Source: an uncultured Lachnospiraceae bacterium (GTDB lineage: Bacteria > Bacillota > Clostridia > Lachnospirales > Lachnospiraceae). From it: 16,042 nt of DNA. The translations under genes were made by a program, and so were the position numbers. The DNA lies in the NCBI GenBank assembly GCA_934437985.1, contig CAKSBI010000045.1:1-16042 (forward strand), written 5' to 3'. Below, in pieces: positions 1-8,057 of this stretch; the stretch's first letter is position 1; every line of letters begins with the position of its first letter. The notes beneath the pieces were generated by a model. It saw only the letters and a list, made by a program, of their open reading frames with translations. It had not been told where the DNA came from and did not search any database.

Positions 1-18
1 GTAATTCTTATATTCATC

Positions 19-672
19 TCATACCCTCTCCCCTGTATTCCTGTTATATAGCGAACGTATCTTTTTTGCCAGCATATCTGCAATAACCCTGTGTCCCACA
101 CGGGACAGGTGAAGGCCGTCACGTCCAAGCTCAACCTCCGGAATATCATTATTGATAAACAGCCAGCCATGCCCTGCTGCCGACTGTTCAAGTAATCCGG
201 GCAGTTCTTTTGACTTCTGCACAGACATCTCATCAAATGTGCCATCCCCATACACCCGCTCATCAAGGCTTTTCGGCGCCATAAGAATGACCTTAAATTC
301 ATCCTCCTGTGAATTACGGAGAATCCTCTCCATATCACATGTTAGCTCTGTAATTGAATCACACAGCTGTATGGCTGACTTATTGTACCTGAACTTAACA
401 TCATTAGTTCCAAGCATAACAACAAGCACAGTCACCGGCCGGTGCGACAGGACGCACGCAGTCATATAATCTCTCCCATTAAGAAATGGTTCTTCCTCAT
501 CAGTCTCATTAGCCGTACGTCCATTAAGCCCTTCCTCGACCACATAATACTCATCCCTCATCTCATGCGTGAGAATTCCGGTCCACCTTTCATCCTTTTC
601 ATAACGCTTCCATGTATCCGGGTTAAGCCCCCAGGTATTGGAATCTCCAAAACACAATATATTTCCATTCAT
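19..672 (-). CDS. SGNH/GDSL-family hydrolase (esterase-like)
   Basis: A 217-residue cytoplasmic hydrolase of the SGNH/GDSL superfamily, with no signal peptide or membrane segment. Block I is CFGDSNTWG at residues 7-15, with nucleophile Ser11. The Gly block is LNGRT at 49-53. Block III is GTND at 88-91, with oxyanion-hole Asn90. Block V is DGLHLS at 185-190, giving the catalytic Asp185 and His188. All four SGNH residues are present, so the enzyme should be active. The family includes arylesterases, lysophospholipases and carbohydrate acetylesterases, and the substrate cannot be read from sequence. The start has a good ribosome site (CTGGAGG, 8-9 bases upstream). The gene lies 51 bp after the LysR gene with no terminator between them, so it may be the last gene of the lrgAB/LysR unit. 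Only 18 bases follow its stop in this window. Confidence 0.9.
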   Translation of the reverse strand: MNGNILCFGDSNTWGLNPDTWKRYEKDERWTGILTHEMRDEYYVVEEGLNGRTANETDEEEPFLNGRDYMTACVLSHRPVTVLVVMLGTNDVKFRYNKSAIQLCDSITELTCDMERILRNSQEDEFKVILMAPKSLDERVYGDGTFDEMSVQKSKELPGLLEQSAAGHGWLFINNDIPEVELGRDGLHLSRVGHRVIADMLAKKIRSLYNRNTGERV

Positions 673-723
673 CTATGTATCCTCCAGTATTTCTGATATT
701 TGTGTTATATGATTAATTATGGC

Positions 724-1626
724 TTAACAGCACACATGCTTCCGTATTGCTTCCAGGTATGACGCGCCGTAACGGCTCAATCTGGCATTCTTTCTCATGA
801 CAGTTCCGATATGCATAACCTCATCAACCATGAGCGGTCTTGCAATTATTCCCTCACCGTTAAGCTCCGGGTCAATAACACCCGAGCTGACCGTGTAACC
901 ATTCAGGCCTATTACAAGATTAAAAAGAGTTGCCCTGTCACGCACCTTTATATTCTTCGCACGGTCAATAGTACTGAGAATCTCTTCAGAAAAATAAAAT
1001 GAATTATGCTCACCCTGTTCAAACGAAAGATACGGATACGCATCAAGCTCTTGCAGCTCAATCTTCTCCTTTCCGGCAAGCGGATGTCTTCCTGATATAA
1101 ACACATGCGGTCTCGCCACAAACAGTTCATTGAACACCAGTTCATTTTTCTTCAGAAGCTTACCGATCACATTTTCATTATTACCGGACAGGTATAGAAT
1201 GCCTATCTCGCTCTTTCCAAGACTGACATCTTCAATTATTTCATGTGTCTGTGTCTCCCTTATTGTGAAATCATAGCTGTCTGCATCATATTCCCTGATA
1301 ACATCAACAAACGCATTAACAGCAAATGAATAATGCTGGCATGACACAGAAAATCTCGGGCTTCTCTTCCTGCCCCTGCCAAACCTTTCCTGCATAAGCT
1401 CAGCCTGTTCAAGCACCTGTCTTGCATACGCAAGCACTTCTTCGCCCTCACGCGTAACAGTTACGCCTTTGTTAGAACGGTTAAAAATATTAACCGACAG
1501 CTCATCTTCAAGCAGACGGATTGCCGATGTCAGGCTCGGTTGTGAAATAAACAGCCTTTCAGCAGCCTCTGTAATATTGCCTTCATCCGCAACCATAATA
1601 ATATATCTTAACTGCTGTAATGTCAT
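724..1626 (-). CDS. LysR-type transcriptional regulator (CidR-like context)
   Basis: A 300-residue LysR-family regulator of normal length. An N-terminal winged helix-turn-helix spans about residues 1-62 (LRYIIMVADEGNITEAAERL, then the recognition helix beginning SQPSLTSAI). A type-2 periplasmic-binding-like effector domain covers about 90-295. It lies directly downstream of lrgB in the same orientation. In Bacillus and Staphylococcus, LysR regulators beside cidAB/lrgAB (CidR) activate those genes in response to carbon-overflow metabolites such as acetate, so control of the neighbouring lrgAB pair is the natural inference. The ribosome site is AGAGGTG, 5 bases before the ATG. The 61-bp gap from lrgB contains an ATATG-N7-CATAT repeat that could be an autoregulatory site. 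The effector is unknown. Confidence 0.92.
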   Translation of the reverse strand: MTLQQLRYIIMVADEGNITEAAERLFISQPSLTSAIRLLEDELSVNIFNRSNKGVTVTREGEEVLAYARQVLEQAELMQERFGRGRKRSPRFSVSCQHYSFAVNAFVDVIREYDADSYDFTIRETQTHEIIEDVSLGKSEIGILYLSGNNENVIGKLLKKNELVFNELFVARPHVFISGRHPLAGKEKIELQELDAYPYLSFEQGEHNSFYFSEEILSTIDRAKNIKVRDRATLFNLVIGLNGYTVSSGVIDPELNGEGIIARPLMVDEVMHIGTVMRKNARLSRYGASYLEAIRKHVCC

Positions 1627-1646
1627 TACACACCTCTTATTATCCC

Positions 1647-1663
1647 ATATGTTATCTGCATAT
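1647..1663. promoter_or_regulatory. possible LysR-type operator (inverted repeat)
   Basis: An ATATG-N7-CATAT inverted repeat lies 20-36 bp upstream of the LysR gene start, in the lrgB-lysR gap. The position suits autoregulation. The spacing does not match the classical T-N11-A box, and AT-rich DNA produces such repeats by chance, so the call is weak. Confidence 0.25.
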
Positions 1664-1687
1664 TTTTAGTTTTCATCAGTCAACATG

Positions 1688-2380
1688 TTAATAGATATAC
1701 GAAAAGATTATTGCTGCAACTACAGTAAGCATACCTGCCACCGCTATAGACAGGCCGCTCATTGCACCTTCAATATCCCCCATCTCCATAGCCTTTGTTG
1801 TTCCTATTGCATGCGATGCAGAACCAATGCCAACGCCTTTTGCAACCGGCTCTGTTATATGGAACAGCCTGCACACAGGTTCAGCAATTATATTACCGAA
1901 TACACCGGTGATGATTATGACTGCAACCGTAACAGAAACATTGCCGCCAAGCTGCTCAGATACACCCATTCCAATAGCTGTTGTAATTGATTTTGGTAAA
2001 AAGGTTACATAATCCTCATGGCTGTAATTAAACAAAACCGCAAATACAAGAACCATCAGCACGCTTGTTATCACACCTGATGTTATACCGGCAATTACGG
2101 CAACGTAATTCTTCTTAAGCATCTCAAACTGCTCATAAAGCGGAATTGCAAGACAGACCGTAGCAGGGGTAAGCAGGTAACTTATATACTTTGCACCCGA
2201 ATAATATGTGTCATAGTCTATTCCCAGAACCACAAGCATTATCAGCGTAAGACATACAGCGATAAGAAGAGGGTTAAGAACCGAGATTTTCCACTTTTTC
2301 TTGCAGAATACACCAATTTCATAGAACAACATACTTGTAAAGCTTCCAAAGAATACGGAGCTTGTTATAAAATCATTCAT
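1688..2380 (-). CDS. lrgB: LrgB/CidB-family membrane protein
   Basis: A 230-residue polytopic inner-membrane protein of the LrgB/CidB family, full length, with about seven hydrophobic segments. The conserved core is present: LPKSITTAIGMGVSEQLGG (128-146), a GVFGNIIAEP segment (159-168), and GVGIGSASHAIGTTKAMEM (182-200). LrgA/LrgB pairs were first described as holin/antiholin-like modulators of murein hydrolases; in Bacillus subtilis the homologous PftAB pair is a pyruvate transporter. The start overlaps the end of lrgA by 8 bp, with AAAGGAAA 7 bases upstream, which implies translational coupling and complex formation with LrgA. Sequence does not separate the pyruvate-transport role from the lysis-modulation role. 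Confidence 0.93.
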   Translation of the reverse strand: MNDFITSSVFFGSFTSMLFYEIGVFCKKKWKISVLNPLLIAVCLTLIMLVVLGIDYDTYYSGAKYISYLLTPATVCLAIPLYEQFEMLKKNYVAVIAGITSGVITSVLMVLVFAVLFNYSHEDYVTFLPKSITTAIGMGVSEQLGGNVSVTVAVIIITGVFGNIIAEPVCRLFHITEPVAKGVGIGSASHAIGTTKAMEMGDIEGAMSGLSIAVAGMLTVVAAIIFSYIY

Positions 2381-2729
2381 GTCTATTTCCTTTCCTAATC
2401 AATAATTGTGTTACCCTTCCGGCAACAACCATAACCCCGGCAGTAGTTGCCACCATAATAAATAAGTAAGATACCCACGACTGCTTGATAACACCCCATG
2501 ACTCAATAAGCCCCACTGCTGCCGGAATGAACATCACCGGCATAATCTCAACAAGAAATAATCCGGTCTCCTTAACCGCCTTTAACGGAATAAGTCCTGT
2601 CAAAAGTCCAAGAAACATTATCACTATTCCATATATGCTTGCAGGTACCGGAAGCGGAATAAGATAACTTAACACCTCCCCGATAAAAGAAACTGCTAAT
2701 ATAATAATAAATTGTCCGAGATATTTCAT
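2373..2729 (-). CDS. lrgA: LrgA/CidA-family membrane protein
   Basis: A 118-residue membrane protein with four predicted transmembrane helices (about 4-22, 27-49, 60-80 and 85-107) and a basic C-terminus ending RKGNRHE, as in CidA/LrgA. The family signature PLPVPASIYG is at residues 25-34. It would act with LrgB at the cytoplasmic membrane, as an oligomeric holin-like partner or as half of a PftAB-type pyruvate channel. The ribosome site GTGAGGA lies about 9 bases from the ATG. Only 43 bp separate it from the upstream hybrid kinase, with no terminator or convincing promoter, so it is probably cotranscribed with that kinase. In B. subtilis and streptococci the equivalent operon is under two-component (LytST) control, which makes the adjacent kinase notable, although this kinase is of a different type. 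Confidence 0.92.
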   Translation of the reverse strand: MKYLGQFIIILAVSFIGEVLSYLIPLPVPASIYGIVIMFLGLLTGLIPLKAVKETGLFLVEIMPVMFIPAAVGLIESWGVIKQSWVSYLFIMVATTAGVMVVAGRVTQLLIRKGNRHE

Positions 2730-2772
2730 TTTATATAATCCTCACTAAATAATTCCAATCTATATTCTTCTA

Positions 2773-5025
2773 TTATGTACCCTGCTGTTCTGCCGGTCTG
2801 ATCATTTCCCCCGGCAGCCACTTGATAAGCATCTTTTTAAGCTTCTGCGGATTAACAGGTTTTTCAATAAAGTCATTAATCCCCGCACGGAAAAACTTAT
2901 CCTTTGCGGCTTCCGAATCATCACCCGAAAGTGCCACTATCGGAACTGTTCTGATGTATTCCCTGAATCCCTCATCATTATCAGGATTATCTGTCTCCCT
3001 GCGGATCTTTTCCGTTGTTTCAACACCATCCATATATGGCATCATGTAGTCCATAAATATAATGTCATATCTGTTCTTCTTAACAATATCAATCGCCTGC
3101 TCACCTGATTTTACAGTATCTATTGCCATCATATTAACAGGCTTAAGAAGCTCACGCGCTATCATAAGGTTAAGATCAGAATCATCAACTATCAGAATCC
3201 TTGCATCCGGCGCAACAAACTTTTCATCCTGCTGCCACGGCTGCCTGTTAAGTCCCGTATGCGATCTGAGGTCAATTCCCGCAGCAACCCCCTGCCAGAT
3301 AGAAAAGTAAAACTCAGAGCCCTTGCCATACTCACTTGCAACCTCTAATTGTCCTCCCATCATGGATATAAAATCACGCGATATAGACAATCCAAGCCCT
3401 GTTCCCTCTTTACTGTGATTCCTCTTTATGTCAACCTGGACAAATGCTTCCCCAAGCTTACTAAGGTCCTCAGGCCTGATTCCCTGCCCGGAATCCTTAA
3501 TTGAAAACTTCAAAAGGCGCCTTCCCTTATCAACCTCTGTAACATCAATGCCCAGCCTTATATAACCGGCCTCAGTAAACTTTACCGCATTATTCATGAG
3601 ATTAATAAGTATCTGCCTGATCCTCAGGCTGTCACCGACCAAAAACTGTGGCACATCATCATCTATCTCATATATCAGACGTACCGGCCTGCTTCCGATC
3701 CTGTTCTCAATGATCATCTTAACATCCTCTGCCATCGGCCTTATCTCGTAAGCATCCTCCACAATCTCCATTCTTCCTGCCTCAATCTTGGACTGGTCAA
3801 GAATATCATTAACGATCATAACAAGTGCTTCACCGGAGTTCTTAATATTCCTGAGATACTTTTCCTGCTTACTGTTAAGCTCATCACTTTCCCTGAGAAG
3901 CAATTCCGTCATACCTATAACCGCATTCATAGGTGTACGTATCTCATGTGTTACAACAGACAAAAATGCCGACTTTGATTCATTGGCTTCTTCAGCAATC
4001 TCCTTTTGCTCCTGCAGCTCTTCCATATGCCTGTAACGTGCCGTAACATCCGAAAGCACATATAACTTACCGGATATTGCATCTCCACGGTACAAAGGAT
4101 TGCAGGACGGCTCATATATATGGTCCTCCTTATGTATCACATCCCCTGACTCCAGATGTGCAGCAACCTCATCGATCACACATTCCGCTTCCGTATCCAC
4201 ATTACCGTATATTGCTTCCATAGGCCTGTTATGGTATATAACCCTGCCCCTTCGGTCTGTAGCTATTATTCCCTCAGACAGATTGTCAATCGCATAATCA
4301 CGGACAAGTGTAAGTGTATCCATCAGATGCTGCTTAAATATTGCAAAAAACAGTACTACAGCAGTTACCGCATAGCCAAGCACTGTAGCATCATAACCGC
4401 CTGTTATCTTAGCATAATATGCCACAAGCCCTCCGGACATCGCAAAAATAGCAATAAAGAGATTACGGTACAGCTTCCTTGAAGACGCATCTTTATCATT
4501 AACATACCTTCTGATAAGTACAATTGTACCAAATATTATATACAAAAACAGCAACACTGTATAGCTGCTGTACAACAGCCCATGTCCATAGACATTATGC
4601 GAAAACAATCCATCACTTATCCATTTTCTGTCAGTGTAGTACAGGTGATGATAATCATTTGAAAGTACAACTAAAAATATAAGCATATGAACCGTAACCA
4701 GTATCGCATATACTTTCTTCTGAATCCTGAACTCACAGATCTCCATTACCATCGCAAAAAATGATATTGGTATCCATGTTTTACCCAGGTAACAGAACTT
4801 TGCCGCCATTAATGCTGTAACTGACGCACTTTCGGCATCCATGACCTGACCGCTTCCAACAGTCATTATCATCAGATAACCAACATTATTGATAAGTGCT
4901 GCCATACAGTATACAAACAGATACGACTGTCCCCTTGTCTTCCAGTTGAAAAATATGTATGCACTCTCAAGTGCCAGGACAAATATGCTAAGCCACTGAA
5001 TGCATAATATAATACCTAACGCCAT
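2773..5025 (-). CDS. 7TM hybrid sensor histidine kinase/response regulator (PAS-HisKA-HATPase-REC)
   Basis: A 750-residue membrane-bound hybrid kinase. Residues 1-235 form a seven-helix sensor of the histidine-kinase N-terminal 7TM type (KFCYLGKTWIPISFF at 76-90 and the HHLYYTDRKWISDGLFSHN region are typical). A PAS domain spans about 240-335, followed by a short coiled coil. The dimerisation domain has the H-box VVTHEIRTPMNAVIG, with phospho-acceptor His360. The ATPase has the N-box (NLMNNAVKF, Asn479), G1 (DSGQGI, 511-516) and G2 (GTGLGLS, 541-547). The C-terminal receiver carries LIVDDSD, the phosphorylatable Asp659 in MDYMMP, and Lys722. All catalytic residues are intact. There is no DNA-binding output, so signalling must pass to another protein, none of which is adjacent. 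AGAGGGG precedes the ATG. It lies between pncB and lrgAB with no terminator on either side. The ligand is unknown. Confidence 0.95.
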   Translation of the reverse strand: MALGIILCIQWLSIFVLALESAYIFFNWKTRGQSYLFVYCMAALINNVGYLMIMTVGSGQVMDAESASVTALMAAKFCYLGKTWIPISFFAMVMEICEFRIQKKVYAILVTVHMLIFLVVLSNDYHHLYYTDRKWISDGLFSHNVYGHGLLYSSYTVLLFLYIIFGTIVLIRRYVNDKDASSRKLYRNLFIAIFAMSGGLVAYYAKITGGYDATVLGYAVTAVVLFFAIFKQHLMDTLTLVRDYAIDNLSEGIIATDRRGRVIYHNRPMEAIYGNVDTEAECVIDEVAAHLESGDVIHKEDHIYEPSCNPLYRGDAISGKLYVLSDVTARYRHMEELQEQKEIAEEANESKSAFLSVVTHEIRTPMNAVIGMTELLLRESDELNSKQEKYLRNIKNSGEALVMIVNDILDQSKIEAGRMEIVEDAYEIRPMAEDVKMIIENRIGSRPVRLIYEIDDDVPQFLVGDSLRIRQILINLMNNAVKFTEAGYIRLGIDVTEVDKGRRLLKFSIKDSGQGIRPEDLSKLGEAFVQVDIKRNHSKEGTGLGLSISRDFISMMGGQLEVASEYGKGSEFYFSIWQGVAAGIDLRSHTGLNRQPWQQDEKFVAPDARILIVDDSDLNLMIARELLKPVNMMAIDTVKSGEQAIDIVKKNRYDIIFMDYMMPYMDGVETTEKIRRETDNPDNDEGFREYIRTVPIVALSGDDSEAAKDKFFRAGINDFIEKPVNPQKLKKMLIKWLPGEMIRPAEQQGT

Positions 5026-5110
5026 ATACCGGCTTCCCCTCTTTCACAATCCCCTGACTGATCCATCCTTTTACGATTAAATGTCTCTGCCATAAGTGTG
5101 TTGATATATA

Positions 5111-6319
5111 TTAATTGTTGCTCATCCTCCAGTCTATCGTCCTCTGGAGATATTCAACATATTCCTTATTCTTACACATTCCCTTTCCATGGACATCAGA
5201 AAGCTTTGCAACATCACAGCCATTACATTTCGTAACCTTCATAACTATATTAAGTGCATTAACATGTGTATCATTTGAAATATAAGTTCCGATACCGAAC
5301 GCTACATTAACCCGGCCTTCAAAATACCTGTATATCGCTGTAGCCTTCTCAAAATCAAGTGAGTCACTGAATAAAAGTGTCTTACCCTTCGGATCGACTC
5401 CCAGCCTGTTATAATGGCTGATCATCTTCTCTCCCCATTCAAACGGATCACCACTGTCATGCCTTACACCATTAAATAACGTAGAGTATGTCAGTCCGAA
5501 ATCCCTTAAAAAACAGTCAGTAGTAATTGTGTCTGTAAGCGCGATTCCATTAAGGACACCATACTCCTTAATCCACGCATCAAGTGCATACCAGTTAGAA
5601 TATGCCGGATTGTGCTTATGGTTACCCTGCCCTGTACACATGATCCACTCATGTGCCATAGTACCGACCGGAGTCAGCCCGAACTTCCTGGCAAGATACA
5701 CATTAGACGTTCCGATAAACCTGGATGCCCCAAGCTTATTATCTGAAAGCCTCCACACCGCATACTCCTGTGCTTCAGAAGACAGTCTGCGTCTTAATCC
5801 AAATTCTGAAAAAGTTCCAAGGCAGTAATCACCATGTGCCAGCTTTTCGAGTTTTATGTTAAATTTTTCCTTATAGGCCGGTAACAGCTCCCCTTCGTAG
5901 TCGTATGACATTTTAAAATACACTTCATTAACAATTGCAAGCACCGGAATCTCATACATGGATGTATTAAGCCACGTTCCCCTTGTTGTAATCGCAAGCC
6001 CGCATTCACTGTCATTTGTTATTTCAAAATCTTCATATCTAGGCTCCCACAACCGCAGGAAATCGACATATGAGCCTTTAAGCCACACAATACTGTGAAG
6101 ATAATCCAGCTCATCCTCAGTAAACCGCAGCCGGGAGTATGCCTTTATCTGTTTCCTGATCTCATCGACCATGGCAGCAGTAAAATGTACCTCCCCATTC
6201 CTGCACTTAAATTCCCATGTTGTTTTATAATCACTGAACTGGTGATATATTGCCATACCCATACTGAACTTATACAGATCTGTCTCTAAAAGACTTTTGA
6301 TAATCGGTTCCAGAACCAC
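5111..6319 (-). CDS. pncB: nicotinate phosphoribosyltransferase
   Basis: This enzyme converts nicotinate, PRPP and ATP to nicotinate mononucleotide, the Preiss-Handler entry step of NAD salvage. With the start chosen here it has 402 residues, matching bacterial PncB (about 400). Visible features are LLETDLYKFSM near the N-terminus (10-20), FSEFGLRRR (170-178), GTSNVYLARKFGL then GTMAHEW (203-225, with the family's regulatory/catalytic His at 223), RHDSGDP (286-292), FSDSLD (317-322) and GIGT (342-345). The reading frame stays open to an ATG at 6412, but that extension runs through a terminator and the promoter. The GTG at 6319 has AAGGAG 10 bases upstream and starts just before the conserved EPIIKSLLETD segment; the ATG at 6343 has no ribosome site. 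The gene heads the left transcription unit. Confidence 0.93.
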   Translation of the reverse strand: MVLEPIIKSLLETDLYKFSMGMAIYHQFSDYKTTWEFKCRNGEVHFTAAMVDEIRKQIKAYSRLRFTEDELDYLHSIVWLKGSYVDFLRLWEPRYEDFEITNDSECGLAITTRGTWLNTSMYEIPVLAIVNEVYFKMSYDYEGELLPAYKEKFNIKLEKLAHGDYCLGTFSEFGLRRRLSSEAQEYAVWRLSDNKLGASRFIGTSNVYLARKFGLTPVGTMAHEWIMCTGQGNHKHNPAYSNWYALDAWIKEYGVLNGIALTDTITTDCFLRDFGLTYSTLFNGVRHDSGDPFEWGEKMISHYNRLGVDPKGKTLLFSDSLDFEKATAIYRYFEGRVNVAFGIGTYISNDTHVNALNIVMKVTKCNGCDVAKLSDVHGKGMCKNKEYVEYLQRTIDWRMSNN

Positions 6320-6353
6320 AGCAACCCTGCTCCTTTCTGCCATAGCATCAAAG

Positions 6354-6373
6354 TCGGGGGTTTTTGACCCCGA
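6354..6373 (-). other. 5'-terminal mRNA hairpin in the pncB leader
   Basis: On the minus strand a 6-bp GC-rich stem (TCGGGG/CCCCGA) encloses an 8-base A-rich loop. From the promoter position the transcript should begin near 6376, so the hairpin would sit within a few bases of the 5' end, about 25 bases before the ribosome site. It may stabilise the mRNA or act as a regulatory or protein-binding element. It has no T-run and does not resemble a known NAD riboswitch that I can recognise. Confidence 0.5.
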
Positions 6374-6382
6374 TATCATTAT

Positions 6383-6412
6383 ATTATACCACAAAAGACA
6401 CCGCCATGCCAA
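6383..6412 (-). promoter_or_regulatory. sigma-A-type promoter of pncB with extended -10
   Basis: The -35 TTGGCA (6407-6412) and -10 TATAAT (6383-6388) are separated by 18 bp, with a TGG just before the -10 (TGN extended -10). Transcription should start near 6376. The -35 hexamer lies inside the loop and inner stem of the upstream terminator hairpin. Confidence 0.8.
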
Positions 6413-6433
6413 GCCGGCATTTATGGTGTCTTT
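6394..6433 (-). terminator. Rho-independent terminator of the AGCS symporter unit
   Basis: Outer stem AAAGACACC/GGTGTCTTT (6394-6402 with 6425-6433) and inner stem ATGCC/GGCAT (6406-6410 with 6416-6420), with small internal loops. On the minus strand it ends in TTTT. It lies about 50 bp after the symporter stop codon and overlaps the pncB promoter. Confidence 0.8.
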
Positions 6434-6483
6434 ATAACTATATTAATCCTGTGTCCAAATACGGATAAGCCGCTATATTTTTT

Positions 6484-7998
6484 TTACTGGGCACCCTTCT
6501 TCACTGCAGCTTCATTTTCAGCCTGAATCACCGGGTCATAAGAAAGCATCGGTTCAATGTCCTTATTTCTCATATGCCTGTCAACATAATTCTTAGTCAC
6601 CTTATACACGATCGGTGAAAGAACAAGCACACCAATCAGGTTAGGGATCATCATCATACCATTAAATGTATCTGCGATCTCCCATGCGATGTTGTCCCCA
6701 AGTACAGCTCCGCCAAATATAGCAATTACGAATATCAGCTTATATATAATTGTATACTTTTCACTGAATAAATATTCAAAAGCCTTAGTTCCGTAATGGC
6801 TCCATCCAAGTGCTGTTGAAAACGCAAACAGCATAATTGCAATTGCTATAAATACAGCACCGACATAACCAAAGTTAATTGAAAATACGGTACTTACAAT
6901 ATTAGCCTTGGTAAGCTCTGTTCCTGCATAAGCTTCAAGGGCATGACCGGTATCAAGGTCTATAAGCCCGGATGAAAGTATTGAGAATGCAGTAAGTGTA
7001 CATACAACAATAGTATCTGCAAATACCTCAAATATTCCCCACATACCCTGTCTTACAGGCTCTTTTACATTTGAGCTTGAATGTACCATAACCGAAGAAC
7101 CAAGACCTGCCTCATTTGAGAATACCCCTCGTTTCATACCCATCTCAATAGCAGTCTTAATTCCAAAACCGACGATACCGCCCCCAGCGGCCTTCATCGC
7201 AAATGCACCCTTAAATATAGCACCGAATACTGCACCCGCATGTGAAATATTCATAACAAATATCGAAATTGTTCCCATCATATATATTATGACCATAAAA
7301 GGTACGATCTTCTCTGTTACAGATGCAATCCTCTTAATACCGCCGACAATAACCAAAGCGGCAACTACAAGAACAAAAATACCTGTAACATATGTAGGAA
7401 CTCCAAATACTGCCTCCATATTTCCCGAGATTGAATTAACCTGTGTCATATTGCCGATTCCAAATGAAGCAAGCAGACAGAATACAGAGAACAAAACTGC
7501 AAGAACCTTTCCGATCACACGGCAGTTCTTTTTTGAGCCGAGACCGTCATGCAGATAATACATTGCACCGCCGGACCACTCACCCTTACTGTTCTTACGT
7601 CTGTAATATATACCCAGCACATTCTCCGAATAATTAGTCATCATTCCAAAAAATGCGATAACCCACATCCAGAATACTGCTCCCGGTCCACCAACAATTA
7701 TCGCTCCGGCAACTCCGACAATATTACCGGTACCTACGGTAGCCGCAAGTGCCGTACATAATGACTGGAACTGTGAAATAGACTGATCCTTTGTATGTCC
7801 GGTAACATGCTTATCCTTAAATATCGCCCCGATCGTAAGCTTAAACCAGTGTCCGATATGGCTAACCTGGAAGAACTTTGTCAGGACGGTCATAAGCACC
7901 CCTGTAAATCCTAACAGGATAAGTGCAGGCCATCCCCACACAATGTTGTTAACGGCAGCGTTAATCTGTTCAATAATATCCAGCATATTTGTCGTCAT
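6484..7998 (-). CDS. Alanine/glycine:cation symporter (AGCS family)
   Basis: A 504-residue sodium-coupled amino-acid symporter of the AGCS (AgcS/AlsT/DagA) family, normal length, with about 10-11 membrane helices. Signatures are QSISQFQSLCTALAATVGTG (72-91) continuing to NIVGVAGAI, GGPGAVFWMW (103-112), SGGAMYYL (142-149) and GVFSNEAGLGSS (291-302). It is likely to take up alanine or glycine, but family members also carry serine, glutamine and others, so the substrate is not settled. AAGGA lies 5 bases before the ATG. It follows the NSS transporter by 59 bp without a terminator and is the last gene of the central unit, closed by the hairpin at 6394-6433. Confidence 0.93.
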   Translation of the reverse strand: MTTNMLDIIEQINAAVNNIVWGWPALILLGFTGVLMTVLTKFFQVSHIGHWFKLTIGAIFKDKHVTGHTKDQSISQFQSLCTALAATVGTGNIVGVAGAIIVGGPGAVFWMWVIAFFGMMTNYSENVLGIYYRRKNSKGEWSGGAMYYLHDGLGSKKNCRVIGKVLAVLFSVFCLLASFGIGNMTQVNSISGNMEAVFGVPTYVTGIFVLVVAALVIVGGIKRIASVTEKIVPFMVIIYMMGTISIFVMNISHAGAVFGAIFKGAFAMKAAGGGIVGFGIKTAIEMGMKRGVFSNEAGLGSSVMVHSSSNVKEPVRQGMWGIFEVFADTIVVCTLTAFSILSSGLIDLDTGHALEAYAGTELTKANIVSTVFSINFGYVGAVFIAIAIMLFAFSTALGWSHYGTKAFEYLFSEKYTIIYKLIFVIAIFGGAVLGDNIAWEIADTFNGMMMIPNLIGVLVLSPIVYKVTKNYVDRHMRNKDIEPMLSYDPVIQAENEAAVKKGAQ

Positions 7999-8057
7999 CC
8001 TTTTCCTTGTGTATTTATATGATTTTTACATCCGCTATACATAACATATATATCTTA

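Noticed and set aside
5016..5093. 25-codon ORF overlapping the start of the hybrid kinase, possible leader peptide
   Set aside because: It has no ribosome site and no recognisable composition; a short open frame here is expected by chance.
6320..6412. N-terminal extension of pncB to the ATG at 6412
   Set aside because: The extra codons lie inside a terminator hairpin, the promoter and the leader hairpin. The extension has no homology to PncB, and a strong ribosome site precedes the GTG at 6319.
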